Of a stretch of DNA of 64,000 nt, positions 1 to 10,443 are shown one piece after another. Under the pieces are notes generated by a model. That model was not told the DNA's origin. It made no database searches and saw only the letters and a program-made list of their open reading frames with translations. Location: positions 693,228-757,227 of the forward strand of contig NW_008710478.1 in NCBI RefSeq assembly GCF_000327385.1, written 5' to 3'. Each line of letters begins with the position of its first letter. Positions within the stretch are counted from its first letter, which is position 1. The position numbers and the translations under genes were made by a program. This DNA comes from Lottia gigantea (lineage: Eukaryota; Mollusca; Gastropoda; Lottiidae).

Positions 1-483
1 ACCATACCATATTCCACAGTATTTAATATAAACAAATCCACTCTTTTATAAACCATTTCAAATGGTCAATATTTTTAATGTTTATATACACATTACATAC
101 ATATTATACAAAATAACCTTTTGATACTGTCTATTATACTTGTGTATACAAATCAATGTAGAGTCAGGGCTTTATGTACAGTACCTAACTGAAACTCTGA
201 TGTTGGGTGAATTTTCAGATCAATTTCATTGTAGGCCTACATCCAGATTTTAATAGAAATACATCTAAATGTCAACACACACAAGTTACTAAATACAAAA
301 AGTTCTAGTCTATATTTTTTATATCCAGTTTATTGTCAACTTAAAAATTCTACTTTCAGTTTATTTTCTGATTACATCATTGTATACATCCTTTCACAAC
401 CTAAAATTGAGAGGAAATATATCAATATCATTTTTTCTTAATTTCAACACAAAATTTCAATTACGACTGAAAGAATCCTAGTT
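1..483. other. AT-rich non-coding DNA, nothing recognised
   Basis: No open frame of useful length, no tandem period and no recognisable repeat family were seen here. It leads directly into the degenerate array that starts near 484. Confidence 0.6.
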
Positions 484-1345
484 TAACAAAAATTAGCCAC
501 AGAAAGTGACCAACACATAAAATAACCGCACAATATCATATCCCTAACGAAATCATTATCAGCAGATCCTCTGCAGCAGAATCTAATCACAAACACAAAT
601 CTGACAGAAATGTTTCCAACAATTAATCACAGAAATTGATCTAACACAGTGTTATCACCAATTTTTCAACAAAATAGTAATCACTACTAAAATCTGACAT
701 GGATTTTCAAGTTTTCTAACAATTAGCCACAGAAATTAATCAATTTATCAAGTTTACCACAAAATTTAAAAATTGTTATCACCACCCTCTTTTCAAATCA
801 ATGTAATCACTAAAACAAATCCAACAGAAATTCAACATTATCAATAATTACCCACAGAAATTGATCAACACTACAACAAATTTACCAATTCAAATCTCTA
901 GAGCAGTTATCACCAACTTCTGAACAGATTGCAATCACTTCAACTTATCCAACAGAATTTTCAAGTTTATCAACAATTATCCAAGTTATTGATGACTAAA
1001 TGAAGATATTACACAAGTTTGTAGACTAACAGATTCATTAATACCACCTTCTCAACACAACTCAATGACCAACATAAATCCAACAGAAATGTTCATATAT
1101 TTCCACCAATATATCCACACAAATTCAAATGTTTAACGCAGCAGGCACCTTCTCAACACAATGTAATGACCAACACAAATCCAACAGAAATTTTCAAATT
1201 CAAACAATTACCCACAGAAATAGTTATAATACTCAAATTACCACCACACCATATCCCTTACAGTACTACGAAACATTATCACCAATCCAACAGAAATTTT
1301 CAAGTTTTCCAACAATTAGCTAAACAAATTGATCACTAAATAATG
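484..1345. repeat. degenerate tandem array, about 110-130 bp units
   Basis: Blocks such as 'CAACAATTAGCCACAGAAAT', 'ATCCAACAGAAATTTTCAAG' and 'TATCACCAA' recur in the same order about seven to eight times. Units are strongly diverged and vary in length, so the array is old. A short open frame at 1129-1323 is simply repeat sequence and is not a gene. No similar unit was seen elsewhere in the window. Confidence 0.75.
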
Positions 1346-1739
1346 AAAATCTGCTGCGTAATCCACAAATCATCAATGATTAATTCAGTTAGTCAGAAAT
1401 TTGGCTTCTGTTTATGTTTTTCCATTATATACCAATGCATAACAGATTGAGAGAAAACTTGGCACAAATTACTGCCAGTGGGAAGATTGAGATATTAAAT
1501 TCGTATTACTGCATCATTGTCTTACTCAGGTTGTTTAAACAGCCATTAAATACGTAAATAGATTCTTATCTCACACAGAACAATGAGAACGTTTATCTAA
1601 TACAGGAAATAAACCATTTTTACTATTTCAGAATTATATGTTGGTCTCAACAGCATTATTTGTGTGTAAATGCAATCGATCACATGGCAAACTGAGTAAA
1701 TGTATGTGAATTTTAAATGTCCAATTACCTGATTCTAAT

Positions 1740-1843
1740 GAAGGTCATGTATTCTCACAAGGATCTTAGCACTAGGATATCCTAGAAACAGTGTTAGAAG
1801 TTAAGACACTAGGCTAAGATCATTTCGAGAATACGCTGCCAGG
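1740..1843. mobile_element. palindromic fold-back element, family F, diverged copy
   Basis: The left arm carries 'TATTCTCACAAGGATCTTAG' followed by 'CACTAGGATATCCTAG'. The right arm carries the reverse complement of 'GTATTCTCGAAATGATCTTAG' (minus its last base) and ends 'GCCAGG'. The arms are the same sequence as the near-perfect palindrome at 15158-15271. It has no coding capacity and looks like a small MITE or fold-back element. Confidence 0.8.
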
Positions 1844-1883
1844 TTCTTACCAACAACTTAATAGATGATATCAAAATGGATAA

Positions 1884-2230
1884 CAACTGGTTACCTGAAT
1901 AAATACCATCCCCTTGTAATCAAGGCACACCTGACAGATATAGAAACACCCTAATACCTGGTGTTTACATGAGCCAATCAATCTGATCAAGTTTCCAAGC
2001 CAACCTGTTACAGACATACCTAGATCCAAATGTCCGACTTCTACAAGATATTTATAATTTCAATAAGGATCATGTTCAATTCAAGAACAAATAGCTACCT
2101 GAATACAATCCATCACCTGTAATCAAGGAACACCTTAATGATAACTGATATAGTAACACCCTAATACTTGGTGTGTACATGACCCAATCAATCTGAATCC
2201 AGCCAGCTTTTAACAGACAGACGGTGTATT
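1884..2230. repeat. two-copy local duplication, period about 209 bp
   Basis: Both copies contain 'TACCTGAATA', 'GTAATCAAGG', 'ACACCCTAATAC(C/T)TGGTGT' and 'CCAATCAATCTGA' in the same order. The copies begin near 1884 and 2093 and differ by substitutions and small indels. Confidence 0.8.
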
Positions 2231-2239
2231 GTCTGAAAA

Positions 2240-2640
2240 TAGTTCCATGTTACTGTGGTTATCAGGTATCACTCCACCCTATATAATCTTTTACAATTAA
2301 TTGCCTTACTTTCACAAGAATTAACCAAATTCTGTGGGCACACAAACATTCTATGTTGCCGATTTTTGTCGCCACCGCAAATCTCGAGTAAAATCTCACG
2401 TTTGCCTGCGCTTCCACGACAAGATTATCATGTTGCCAACAGGATTTATGACATCAAACCAGATTGTCCGAAATTGTTCTATCATATGCAAGAGAGAGCG
2501 CCATCATCCAATCAGATTCATTTTTCTTTCAATTGTATGATCCAAACGTGATTGTCTACTTATTGGAAATCAACTCACTGGAAGATTTTTTGCCTCCTCG
2601 TGTGCCCACAGCCAGTCACTGAAACTCTTTACAAGACTCT
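2240..2640. other. less AT-rich island with inverted repeat, possible exon or regulatory DNA
   Basis: This stretch is visibly richer in G, C and CpG than its surroundings. It includes 'GCCACCGC', 'CTCGAG', 'CACGTTTGCCTGCG' and a CCAAT-type box ('CCAATCAGA') near 2507. A 12-bp perfect inverted repeat, 'CTGTGGGCACAC' near 2333 and 'GTGTGCCCACAG' near 2598, brackets it. Open frames of 98 and 68 codons overlap here in two frames, but neither resembles a known protein. It could be an untranslated exon, a promoter or an old repeat. Confidence 0.3.
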
Positions 2641-2972
2641 GAAACATGTTGTTAAACTTTTCACGCTGTTTGATCAATCAATATATTGAATATAACAAAA
2701 ACCAAACTCTGTCGTTTATCCTATTTTCATTTTGTAATCAAGATAAAGATGTTATGGTTTGTTTTCTTTGTGATGTTAAAAGTTTTAGTCTTCACTGTTA
2801 AAATGTGTGATACTTTCAGAGGTTTCAAAAAGTCATTTACAGAAAATAAAATAGTGGAAATAAAACAGAATGTACTAAAATAAGATGATGTATTTTAAAT
2901 GGTATTGGATACTAAAAATCTGTAAGCATCATTTAATAGTGGCTTCACTTTGTTTTTCAATGAATTCTGCTG
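2641..2972. other. AT-rich DNA, nothing recognised
   Basis: Two short open frames (2686-2883 and 2885-3073) lie here. They have no domain, no codon signal and no supporting neighbours, so I treat them as chance. Confidence 0.55.
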
Positions 2973-3292
2973 TAAAGGGACAGGTGCACCATTTTTTTTA
3001 CCAATCTTACTTTAGTCTCAGAAATGGGATTTTTTTAGCTAAGCTAATCAGTAAGATTGTTCACAACCCTTAGTCAAAATTCGAGTCTTCAAATATATGT
3101 GTGTCCAGAATTATCCGTGTTGAATGTTAAAATGATGACTCTATATAGAAAAAGTGAGTAAAAAATTCCTAGTTTGAAGTATTTTTTTTTAAGGATTTAT
3201 GCATCTTTTGTATATTTCTAGTACTTCTGAAGACTATATACATATATTCAAGACTAAAATCAACCAACCAAAATGGCGAATTTGTTCCTTTA
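2973..3292 (-). mobile_element. MITE family A, complete copy
   Basis: Flanking TA dinucleotides (2973-2974 and 3291-3292) bound a 316-bp element. Its terminal inverted repeats begin 'AAGGGACAGGTGCACCATTT' on the left and 'AAGGAACAAATTCGCCATTT' on the right strand. The subterminal block 'GTACTTCTGAAGACTATATA' with 'CATATATTCAAGA' is the reverse complement of the same block in the copies at 46.3, 51.7 and 53.8 kb. It has no transposase frame. The TA duplication suggests mobilisation by a Tc1/mariner-type enzyme; the superfamily is inferred. Confidence 0.85.
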
Positions 3293-3374
3293 ATGTAATT
3301 CTTTTTGATGCGATTCGTGGACAATTGAAAATACTTTTCTTTCTGTTTGTTTTAAATGCAAGGGAACTTTTGCC

Positions 3375-3445
3375 AGGAAGCGGCGTTTACCTACTGTGGA
3401 GGGATTATTAACGTGCACAGCCTGTATCACACGTTGCCTTGGTTT
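3375..3445 (-). mobile_element. SINE fragment, 3' half
   Basis: Read on the minus strand this gives 'GATACAGGCTGTGCACGTTA' then 'ATAATCCCTCCACAG'. It aligns with 'GCTACAGGCTGTACATGTTA' and 'AAGATCCCTCGACAG' in the plus-strand element at 41300-41510. Only this conserved body block remains. Confidence 0.65.
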
Positions 3446-3952
3446 ATGAGTAAAATGAGATACTGTGCCTTAATAGACACTTTAAGTGCTATTTCTTTCT
3501 TAAATGATAGCGCAACCTAACACTCACTGACTTTTAAATCATATCTTATAATCAGAATTGTGAAATTTATTTGATTTAAACTTTATAACAAACTGCAATG
3601 AAAGTGAAAATGAGTCGAGTTTTAAAGCATCTTGTATAAACTATACGTCTCTGTTTATTGTCCTGTTTAAAACAGTCTGATTCTGGCTCTTATTCCTGTT
3701 TATTTTAATTTTATTACATTATTCTATTACCCAATTCTCATAGGAAACTTTACAATCTGCTTCTGACAAAATCTTCTTACCCTATCACGTTTTAAAAAAA
3801 AAAATCTGTTTCTTTCTTAATCGCTCATCAAGTGATGTATTAATCTTGTTTCATATCAAAATACAAAATCCAAAATTAAAATGTGAAATTCAAACATAAG
3901 CAACACCAAAAATCAATAAATGTATTGGAATCAATGAAAAAAATAAATAAAA
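3446..3952. other. AT-rich DNA, nothing recognised
   Basis: Unique-looking sequence with an A-run near 3795. No gene, tandem period or inverted repeat was found. Confidence 0.55.
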
Positions 3953-4215
3953 GTTGCCATTCTAATAAATACCAGGTGTAAACAAAAGAGTAGGAACATT
4001 ACTCATTATATGTCTGAAGGTATTAGTATTGCCAACATGGATCTTCAAGGTGTAAAAGTCAATAATTGTACTGAGAATGGTGCAAAAATGAAATAATACA
4101 AGTAACTCCCCATCTTGATAATTCCAGGAGTAAACAAAAAGTATGAATGTAACTCAATATATATGTAAAGATAATTACTATTTGCCAACCTGGATCACTT
4201 GGGGTAAACAATTAT
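3953..4215. repeat. two-copy local duplication, about 160 bp
   Basis: 'CCAGGTGTAAACAAAAG' with 'GTAACTC/CATTACTC' and 'TTGCCAACATGGATCTTC' in copy 1 match 'CCAGGAGTAAACAAAAAG' and 'TTGCCAACCTGGATCACTT' in copy 2. The copies are moderately diverged. Confidence 0.7.
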
Positions 4216-4426
4216 CCACAAAACAAGGTATTTGACTTCCAAAATATCACAAATATATCCATACAATATTAATCTAATGAAACACTGCAACACAATGTTG
4301 GTAAATATCCCTTAACAAACTTATAGAAAATGAGCCTAACCTGGATCATAATTCACAAACAACACTTCAATCAGACCAATAAAGTCTATCTATAGTTTCA
4401 GAGGAAAAACTTATGGCATCCCATTT

Positions 4427-4740
4427 CCAGAGCATCACAATCCTTCACAAAATCAGGAATAAAATCAGAAAGGTAAATGTAAAAACACTTCTATAATCAG
4501 ATGAATATATTACAAGTGGGCACGTCTAAAGTCTAAATTCATAGAAATGAATGGTACTTTCGCAAATCCAAAATGTTACCATCGCATTACCAAGTATTTT
4601 ATTCTAGTAGAACACTTGATAATTCACAGTCACAAAGTTAAAACATAAAAGTTAAAACTCCACAATCCTAAACAAACTCAGGAATAAATTACAAAATCAG
4701 AAAGTAAATGTAACAACACAGTAGAAATCAGACTGATAAA
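4427..4740. repeat. separated direct duplication, about 230 bp apart
   Basis: 'CAGGAATAAA...AAATCAGAAAGGTAAATGTAA' near 4450 recurs as 'CAGGAATAAATTACAAAATC' plus 'AGAAAGTAAATGTAAC' near 4680. Each is preceded by 'CACAATCCT' and followed by 'AATCAGA(C)TGA'. Confidence 0.65.
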
Positions 4741-4906
4741 CTACCAGTCCATCAGCCAATCTTTTTAGAATACCAGTACTTTCAGGCCAGCCAATCTATC
4801 TTACAGACTAACATCTGGTCAGCAGGCTAGCGTAGAATCAGAGAAGAAAGGGTTAATCTGTGAAACACTGTCCAGTCCATTATAATAACACACACAAACA
4901 ATTATA

Positions 4907-5126
4907 AATCAATTTCTACAGTAAATATTACTATAATTCTTTCAATATACTCATTGATTGCACTTATCATCTACCAGTCTACCAGACATGTCTGACTAGA
5001 GCGTAAATTTGTCAGAAATCAATTTCTACAATAAATGTTACTATAATCCTTTCCATTGAAACTTGGTAAAAGGATGTTGATTGTACTTTATCAACCAGTC
5101 ATGTCTGACTAAAAGCTCAAATTTAT
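4907..5126. repeat. two-copy tandem duplication, about 110 bp
   Basis: 'AATCAATTTCTACAGTAAAT' with 'TTACTATAATTCTTTC' and 'CATGTCTGACTAGAGC' at 4907-5015 recurs as 'AATCAATTTCTACAATAAAT', 'TTACTATAATCCTTTC' and 'CATGTCTGACTAAAAGC' at 5017-5126. A weaker third relative, 'CAGTTATGGCTGACTC', follows near 5178. Confidence 0.8.
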
Positions 5127-5738
5127 CATTGATATTCCAACATACTGTTACAGGAAAAGTGATTGGTCATTATCTTCCAGTTATGGCTGACTCAATTCAT
5201 TAAACAAACCACAGAATAATTTAACAGAAAATTCATTGTACAAACACCAAAAACCGAGTTGTGAATGTTGGGTCTATTTTTAATTGGCAGCATTAAAATG
5301 CTTCCAGTCCAAGACATTAGGTTGGCATGCCAATATTGTCTCTCAGAGGATTGAAAGTAGATAAATTTCTCTCAAGATTGCCATAACAACAGACAATAAA
5401 GTTGCAATTTACTTAAAGATGGACATAAAATAAAAATAAAATAGAGATTGACTTCCACTAATTCTAAACCTTCAAGAGCTGATGGGGAAGTCTGAAGATC
5501 ATTTCAAGGGTAAACTCTCTCTCATATCATTCATAATTTAACCAGGTAAAAAACATGAAGGTATATTTATTTACAATATAGAGAACATCATTACCACATT
5601 GTCATAATTAGCGTAAATCACCCACGCACCATGTTTTAAAATTACCAGAGTTTCAACGCCAAGGTAAAGTTGTTATTTTTAACATGATGTACATGTTGTT
5701 AATATATAGAATACATACTGTAGTTAATATTCAGTTTA
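5127..5738. other. unique AT-rich DNA
   Basis: No gene or repeat was recognised, apart from a 12-bp palindrome 'TTGGCATGCCAA' near 5322 that is probably chance. Confidence 0.5.
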
Positions 5739-6059
5739 CAGTGTGGTTTCTGTCTTGTACCACTACCTGGCCTGATTATTTGACAGCAGAAGGCTTTCGA
5801 AACATGGAATGCCAGGCTCTCAATATTGGATTAAAAAAGGGGCACACTGACAAAATGGAGGGAAAACTGTCAAGGCTCATGAAGCTTTGAAGTGTTCTCC
5901 CAAGAAAATGTTCAAATTTGATTTGATTTGGTGCATTCTGACATATATTTAGGCACAAAACTATAAAAATCATATTTTTTAATTTGTTAAAAATAAAGTG
6001 GGAGTACAATAGGGGATGGAAACCAATTTTTAGGGCCCCCTGTACCCCCATTGGCCCTG
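5739..6059. mobile_element. hAT-like MITE, diverged copy
   Basis: The internal block 'GGTGCATTCTGACATATATT' then 'TTGTTAAAAATAAAGTGGGA' and 'GTACAATAGGGG' aligns with 50710-50795, which lies inside a hAT-type MITE with target-site duplication. The left end reads 'CAGTGTGG' and the right end is C-rich ('GGGCCCCCTGTACCCCCATT'). No matching 8-bp flanks were found, so the exact ends are uncertain. Overlapping short open frames on both strands are not genes. Confidence 0.6.
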
Positions 6060-6422
6060 CAATGATTATGGAGGCTTGATATACTCATGACTGGAATCCT
6101 ACCTTGTTTATTCATTTTCAGTAATCCTATTTGTATCTTACAGTACTTTTAGCAAAATAGCTATCCATACATCAAAATTCCCAAACTGACAAAATCAAAG
6201 AGGCAGACATATTGTATCATATGTAGACAATACTTAATAAACAAGGTAACTTGCTGAGTTAACTAATCAATCAGTGAGTAGATAGATTTACAATGATAGG
6301 AAATTAAAAATTCCTCCTGCCTCTCATATTTCTTATATTGTACTAATCAGCAAGCAACTTATCTTCTACCCAGTACAGGTGTTCTCTGGATGATCAGACA
6401 CAAATTTTAATTTCTATTAAGG

Positions 6423-6624
6423 CAGTGGCATTCCGAAGGGATAAAGGGCAGGAGGCAAATGAAATTGCTAGGTTTAGTCCCTCACTCTGTTATTTTATCA
6501 TTTTATACAGGGAAAGTAAAGCCTCCCCCCCCCCCCCCCCCCCCTGGTGACAATTCTGTATCCCTTTCTCAGCCCCTCCCCCCTTGGCTCCACCCCCATC
6601 TGATGATTTATAGGAACACCACTG
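6423..6624. mobile_element. hAT-like MITE
   Basis: The left end 'CAGTGGCATTCCGAAGGG' and the right end 'GGAACACCACTG' (reverse complement CAGTGGTGTTCC) form a terminal inverted repeat of about 12 bp with two mismatches. The interior is C-rich near the right end. The 8-bp flanks ('TATTAAGG' and 'CATCATTG') do not match, so a target-site duplication is not supported. A chance open frame (6459-6737) crosses it, giving a proline run from the poly-C. Confidence 0.6.
6525..6544. repeat. poly-C run of 20
   Basis: Twenty consecutive C residues inside the hAT-like MITE. The length is likely polymorphic and prone to sequencing error. Confidence 0.95.
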
Positions 6625-6801
6625 CATCATTGTATTTGAAGCCTGCAACTCCAAATTATATTTCTAACATGGCCATGTTTGGAATGGAAGACCTCTCAAC
6701 AATGTCAAGACAATCAGAAATGGTGGTTTGTTGGTAACATTGGTTTCCAGATCACTGATATTGCAGGCTACAGGAGTGGTTTAAAATTGCTACCTTAGAT
6801 A

Positions 6802-6940
6802 CAGTGGCGGAGCCAGGTTGACGTTCGAGGGGGAGGGGCAAAATGTCTGAGGTTGCCCAAATTTCTAACTTAGTTATGAGAGTCACGCCCGAAAAACTTG
6901 GAAGGTAGAAAAAAATTCTTTGGGAGTTCGATTAAATTTC
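6802..6940 (+). mobile_element. single left end of a hAT-like element
   Basis: 'CAGTGGCGGAGCCAGG' followed by a G-rich block ('GAGGGGGAGGGGCAAAATG') is the typical start of this MITE group. No matching CCACTG right end was found downstream, so the element is truncated or its right end has diverged. Confidence 0.5.
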
Positions 6941-7679
6941 ATTTTGCATGTCATGTTTTGATGAATAACCTTGGAAGCTTGGGTTTTAAATCAACAGAAA
7001 ACAAAATCTGAAATCTGGAATCAATGCGTAAAATTCCAGACAGAATATTTCTGATTTCTGCCAATTTATACCATGCATGTGTACACCTCAAACTACTGCA
7101 GACCCATCTGTTGGTCGTTGGGAGTTCGGAATAATAAGATACACATTTCTCTTTATGTTTGATACATTGTGTTTCATGTTTATAGTCAAAATAAAACCAG
7201 CAGATTTTACCAGAAACACAAAGTCAAATAAATAAAAAGGGATTGTAATTTTCTGCAGCTTGGTGTGTCAAAAAACACAGACTAAAACACTAAACTTTAC
7301 AAAAACATTCCTGAAATCTATTGGATACTATAGATTCATTTGAAAAAAACAATGACTTTTACAAAGTTTTTGCCATCCAGACCACAAAATTGTTAGTTCA
7401 ACCAAAATAGCGTTACCCAAAAAATAAACTTCAAATATACATAAATAAATAACCAGTGGAGCTCTAACAAATATTTTCCTGGTATGGAATGTATTCAGTC
7501 TTTTAAGATCCCTCATGAATAATCCGGCAGTTTATTTTGAAATTTTCTCAATGTACATCAGAAATTAGTAAAATTTGGTAAAACTTGAGTGGAAGATCTG
7601 CGTCTACCAAAATTCTTAATATATATGATCAACCATTCTACGCAATTAAAGCAATTACTTCAAACTAGAGTTTTAAAAC
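6941..7679. other. unique AT-rich DNA
   Basis: No gene or repeat recognised. A 62-codon minus-strand open frame (7328-7516) has no recognisable features. Confidence 0.5.
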
Positions 7680-8110
7680 CACCAACTGTTTTCAGCAAAG
7701 AATTTCCCAACTTATGTTTTGCTTGGTTAAATATGCAAATTGGAATGAAAGATTGTTGAGATTGCATGTAGAGAGAATTTCCACAAGATTTTTCTGTCAC
7801 TACTCAATGGAGAATGAAAACAATGTCATTAATCTAACCACCAACTCTTGTTCAGCTTGGTTAAATATTCAAATTAGAATCTTGAGTTTTCATGTAGAGA
7901 GGGTTCACACTAGGCACATAAACCTTGAGATTTTTCCCACCACTCAATGGAGAATGAAAACGATGTTCTTCAAAATAAAGTTTTTTCTACCCACCAACTG
8001 ATTCTAGTTAGATATTCTCCAACTTATGTTCAGCTTGGTTTAATATGCAAATTGAACTGTAAGATTCCTGGAATATCTAGTAGAAAGACAATCTGCCATT
8101 AATCAGATTT
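7680..8110. repeat. three-copy tandem array, about 145-160 bp units
   Basis: Each unit holds 'CCACCAACT', 'TTATGTT(T/C)(T/A)GCTTGGTT', 'AAATATGCAAATTGGAATGA' or a variant, 'CATGTAGAGAG' and 'ACTCAATGGAGAATGAAAAC'. Units start near 7680, 7840 and 7995; the third lacks the end. An open frame at 7714-8001 is repeat-derived. Confidence 0.85.
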
Positions 8111-8375
8111 TTTTTCTATCTTTGTTGGATGTCCTTGGTTTCAGAAATAGTTTATGGATTTCTCTTTGATGGGTATGGTTTTCGATCGTTCGTTTTTCAA
8201 TACTTAACTGCATTTAAATCACTTTTCTTGCCCCTGTAGGCCTACCCCCACTTTCTCATTTTAGAACAGTTGGAATTCATAAAAAATGTCAAAAAATATG
8301 AAATCCATTGTCCTACTACTTGAACCTACTATTTCGTACCTTTATCTAAAAAAATCGGACTTTCTGTGGTACTAT

Positions 8376-8735
8376 TAAATTTAATGCCAATCAAAATGAA
8401 GTTCCAAGGTGTCTTGGAACCAATAAATATTGGTTTCATAACTGGTTCACTATCCTGTACGTGGGCATTTAAACTTCTAGAAAACGATGTTTTTTGCAGG
8501 TTGTGCCATTTATCATCTTGCTATTCCAAAACCTTCATTTAACATTAAAATTCCAATCAAAGTGTCATAGTAAGTCCCGAAATTCCAACCTGTCTTTTTC
8601 TCGTGAATAAATATTGGTTTCATACCTAGTATAGTCATGTTGTTAAAAGATGGTGTCTCGTATCTGCATGCTATTTCCCAGACTTTATTTAACGCCAATA
8701 AAAATAAAATTCCAATCAGAGTAGCAGTAATTAAG
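8376..8735. repeat. 2.3-copy tandem array, about 160 bp units
   Basis: 'TTTAATGCCAATCAAAATGA', 'CATTTAACATTAAAATTCCA' and 'TATTTAACGCCAATAAAAAT' start successive units. The first two share 'AATAAATATTGGTTTCATA' and a following block near 'GTTGTTAAAAGATGGTGTC'/'CTTCTAGAAAACGATGTT'. Confidence 0.75.
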
Positions 8736-8960
8736 AAATTTAAGACTCGTTAACCTTCCCAGTCAGATAGACTAATTACTCCAAGGGTAAAACTAATTAA
8801 CTTCAGACCACTATCAATTTCTCTGAGAGGACCACTTAACTCTTCAAACAGATATTAACTTGGAGTCAAGAATGCGAAGTAACGCTAATGAATGATGAAC
8901 ACACTTCAAACAAAAATGATGTCAGATTATAAATAATGAAAGCAAGCTAATAAACGATTG
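8736..8960. promoter_or_regulatory. candidate non-coding conserved element (weak)
   Basis: A non-repetitive stretch with several homeodomain-type TAATTA/CTAATT cores ('ACTAATTACTCC', 'AACTAATTAACTTC', 'GCTAATGAATGATG'). It contains no coding frame. In a window of this AT content such cores are frequent, so the call rests only on local clustering and lack of repeats. Confidence 0.2.
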
Positions 8961-9289
8961 AATCACATCAAAAGCTGCCTTGGTTCTAAGAATAGAACTT
9001 CATTATTACCAAAACTAAACTCATTTCCGTTAAATTTTGGCAAACTTTTCTCAAATAATTCATCATAATCAGTGTGGATTATTCAAACTGGAAATTCTAC
9101 GGCTAATTTTTACAAACGTTCAGGAAGCTAATGTTTCAAACTGGTTATTTTTTTATCACAAAATCTTGGCAACTTGTTCGTTGATTTGTTTTGAAAGACA
9201 ATCTGTAAATAATTACTAGGAATTATACTGAAATACTGTCTTATTACTCTTCACAAAACATCGTTAAACTTACCTTTTTATTCATAGTG

Positions 9290-9425
9290 AATGAATGAAA
9301 GAATGAATGAATGAAGAGTGTTTGTATTCATGAATAGAAGGAAGGATGGATGCATGACAGTATTTATAGTGAATAGATGAACGAATGAGGTTTTTATTCA
9401 TAGTGAATGGAAGGATGGATGAAAA
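9290..9425. repeat. interrupted (ATGA)n with duplicated flank
   Basis: Runs of GAATGAAT are mixed with the block 'ATTCATAGTGAATGAATG' / 'ATTCATAGTGAATGGAAGGA', which occurs in full at about 9280 and 9395, with a partial copy between. Confidence 0.8.
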
Positions 9426-9934
9426 CGTTCGTCATATTTACAATTTTCATTAAAACACAAGAAATTGTGTGTCCTCTCTACCATTTGATCCTTTGAAAAA
9501 CCTATTGGCAGCTGTAAATGACTTATTCAAGTTTACCAGACTTCCTAACCCCAACCAAGATTACAAGGCAAGAAGTTACAATACAAATGAGACCAGATTC
9601 CAACTGACTGTATTACGACTCTTCCTCAACTTGTCTGGCAAATTCAACAGAATCAGAATCCCTGTTTTTGATAGCTCACATCTGGTAGTAGAATAAATAA
9701 AAACAGAAGAAACCTCTTGAGTCAACAGATGAATTGCATATTCTAATTCGTTTTTTCAACTTTCTGAATGTTTCTAAAGTTTAAACTATCACGCTTGACA
9801 ATGGAATACATACGGTCTGCATATTCAACAGAGTTTTTTGGACCAAGAATTTGAAACTGGCATGTTTTCCATTGTTTCAGCAGACATACTATGAAGTGCA
9901 AATTGTAATGCATATGTTTTTAGTCTGGGATATG
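9426..9934. other. unique AT-rich DNA
   Basis: A 75-codon open frame (9469-9696) has no recognisable domain. The block 'CAGAGTTTTTTGGA' near 9830 recurs near 10247, hinting at an old local duplication. Confidence 0.45.
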
Positions 9935-9985
9935 AGTTAACTGGAAGCAGAGGTTAACTTGTAATCTACCAAAAAACAAGCATAT
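9935..9985 (+). repeat. dispersed SINE-tail-like block
   Basis: 'AGTTAACTGGAAGCAGAGGT' then 'TAACTTGT' is matched in reverse complement at 25059-25086, where it is joined to a (GGTT)n run. The block resembles the GACGTTAA 3' part of the molluscan-type SINEs elsewhere in the window. Confidence 0.6.
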
Positions 9986-10057
9986 GTTCGTCAGTTCCAA
10001 ACAATTGAAATATCTACATTAATGATAAATCTTCTCATCTTTTCTGCACCATGTTGT

Positions 10058-10250
10058 CTAATGAAGACAGGCAATGACATGCAGGGTGCAATAAAAAGTT
10101 TGCAAGGACAGCGGCATTAACCTGCCCTTTTTCGATTTCCAACTGTCAAGATCTGTGCACAGTCTGTAGCACAGGGGACCTCGGTTTATTGTCCAATTCT
10201 TACAACTAGACGCTCTTTCCATGTCAGCCCCTCTTACATACATCACAGAG
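10058..10250. repeat. dispersed repeat, molluscan type
   Basis: 'AGGGGACCTCGGTTTATTG' and 'ACAACTAGACGCTCTTTCCA' then 'TGTCAGCCC' match the copy at 24130-24320 ('GGGCCGAAGTTTGTC', 'ACAACTAGACACTTCCATGT'). 'GGGACCTCGGTTTA' is, as I recall, a common block of dispersed SINE-like repeats in molluscs. A minus-strand open frame (10058-10375) overlaps it and the adjoining minisatellite and is not a gene. Confidence 0.6.
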
Positions 10251-10325
10251 TTTTTTGGAATTGGAATAAAATATTTCAGAACAATTAAGACAGGGAATTT
10301 CCAGACTGAAGTAAAGCATCTAGAC

Positions 10326-10443
10326 AGACCTGTGTTGAACGCAGCCCCACAGACCTGTGTTGAACGCAGCCCCACAGACCTGTGTTGAACTCAGCCCCAC
10401 AGACCTGTGTTGAACTCAGCCCCACAGACCTGTGTTGAACTCA
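10326..10443. repeat. 25-bp minisatellite, 4.7 copies
   Basis: Unit AGACCTGTGTTGAAC + (G/T)CAGCCCCAC. Copies start at 10326, 10351, 10376, 10401 and 10426. They are nearly identical; the first two carry G and the later ones T at one site, so the array is young. Confidence 0.95.
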
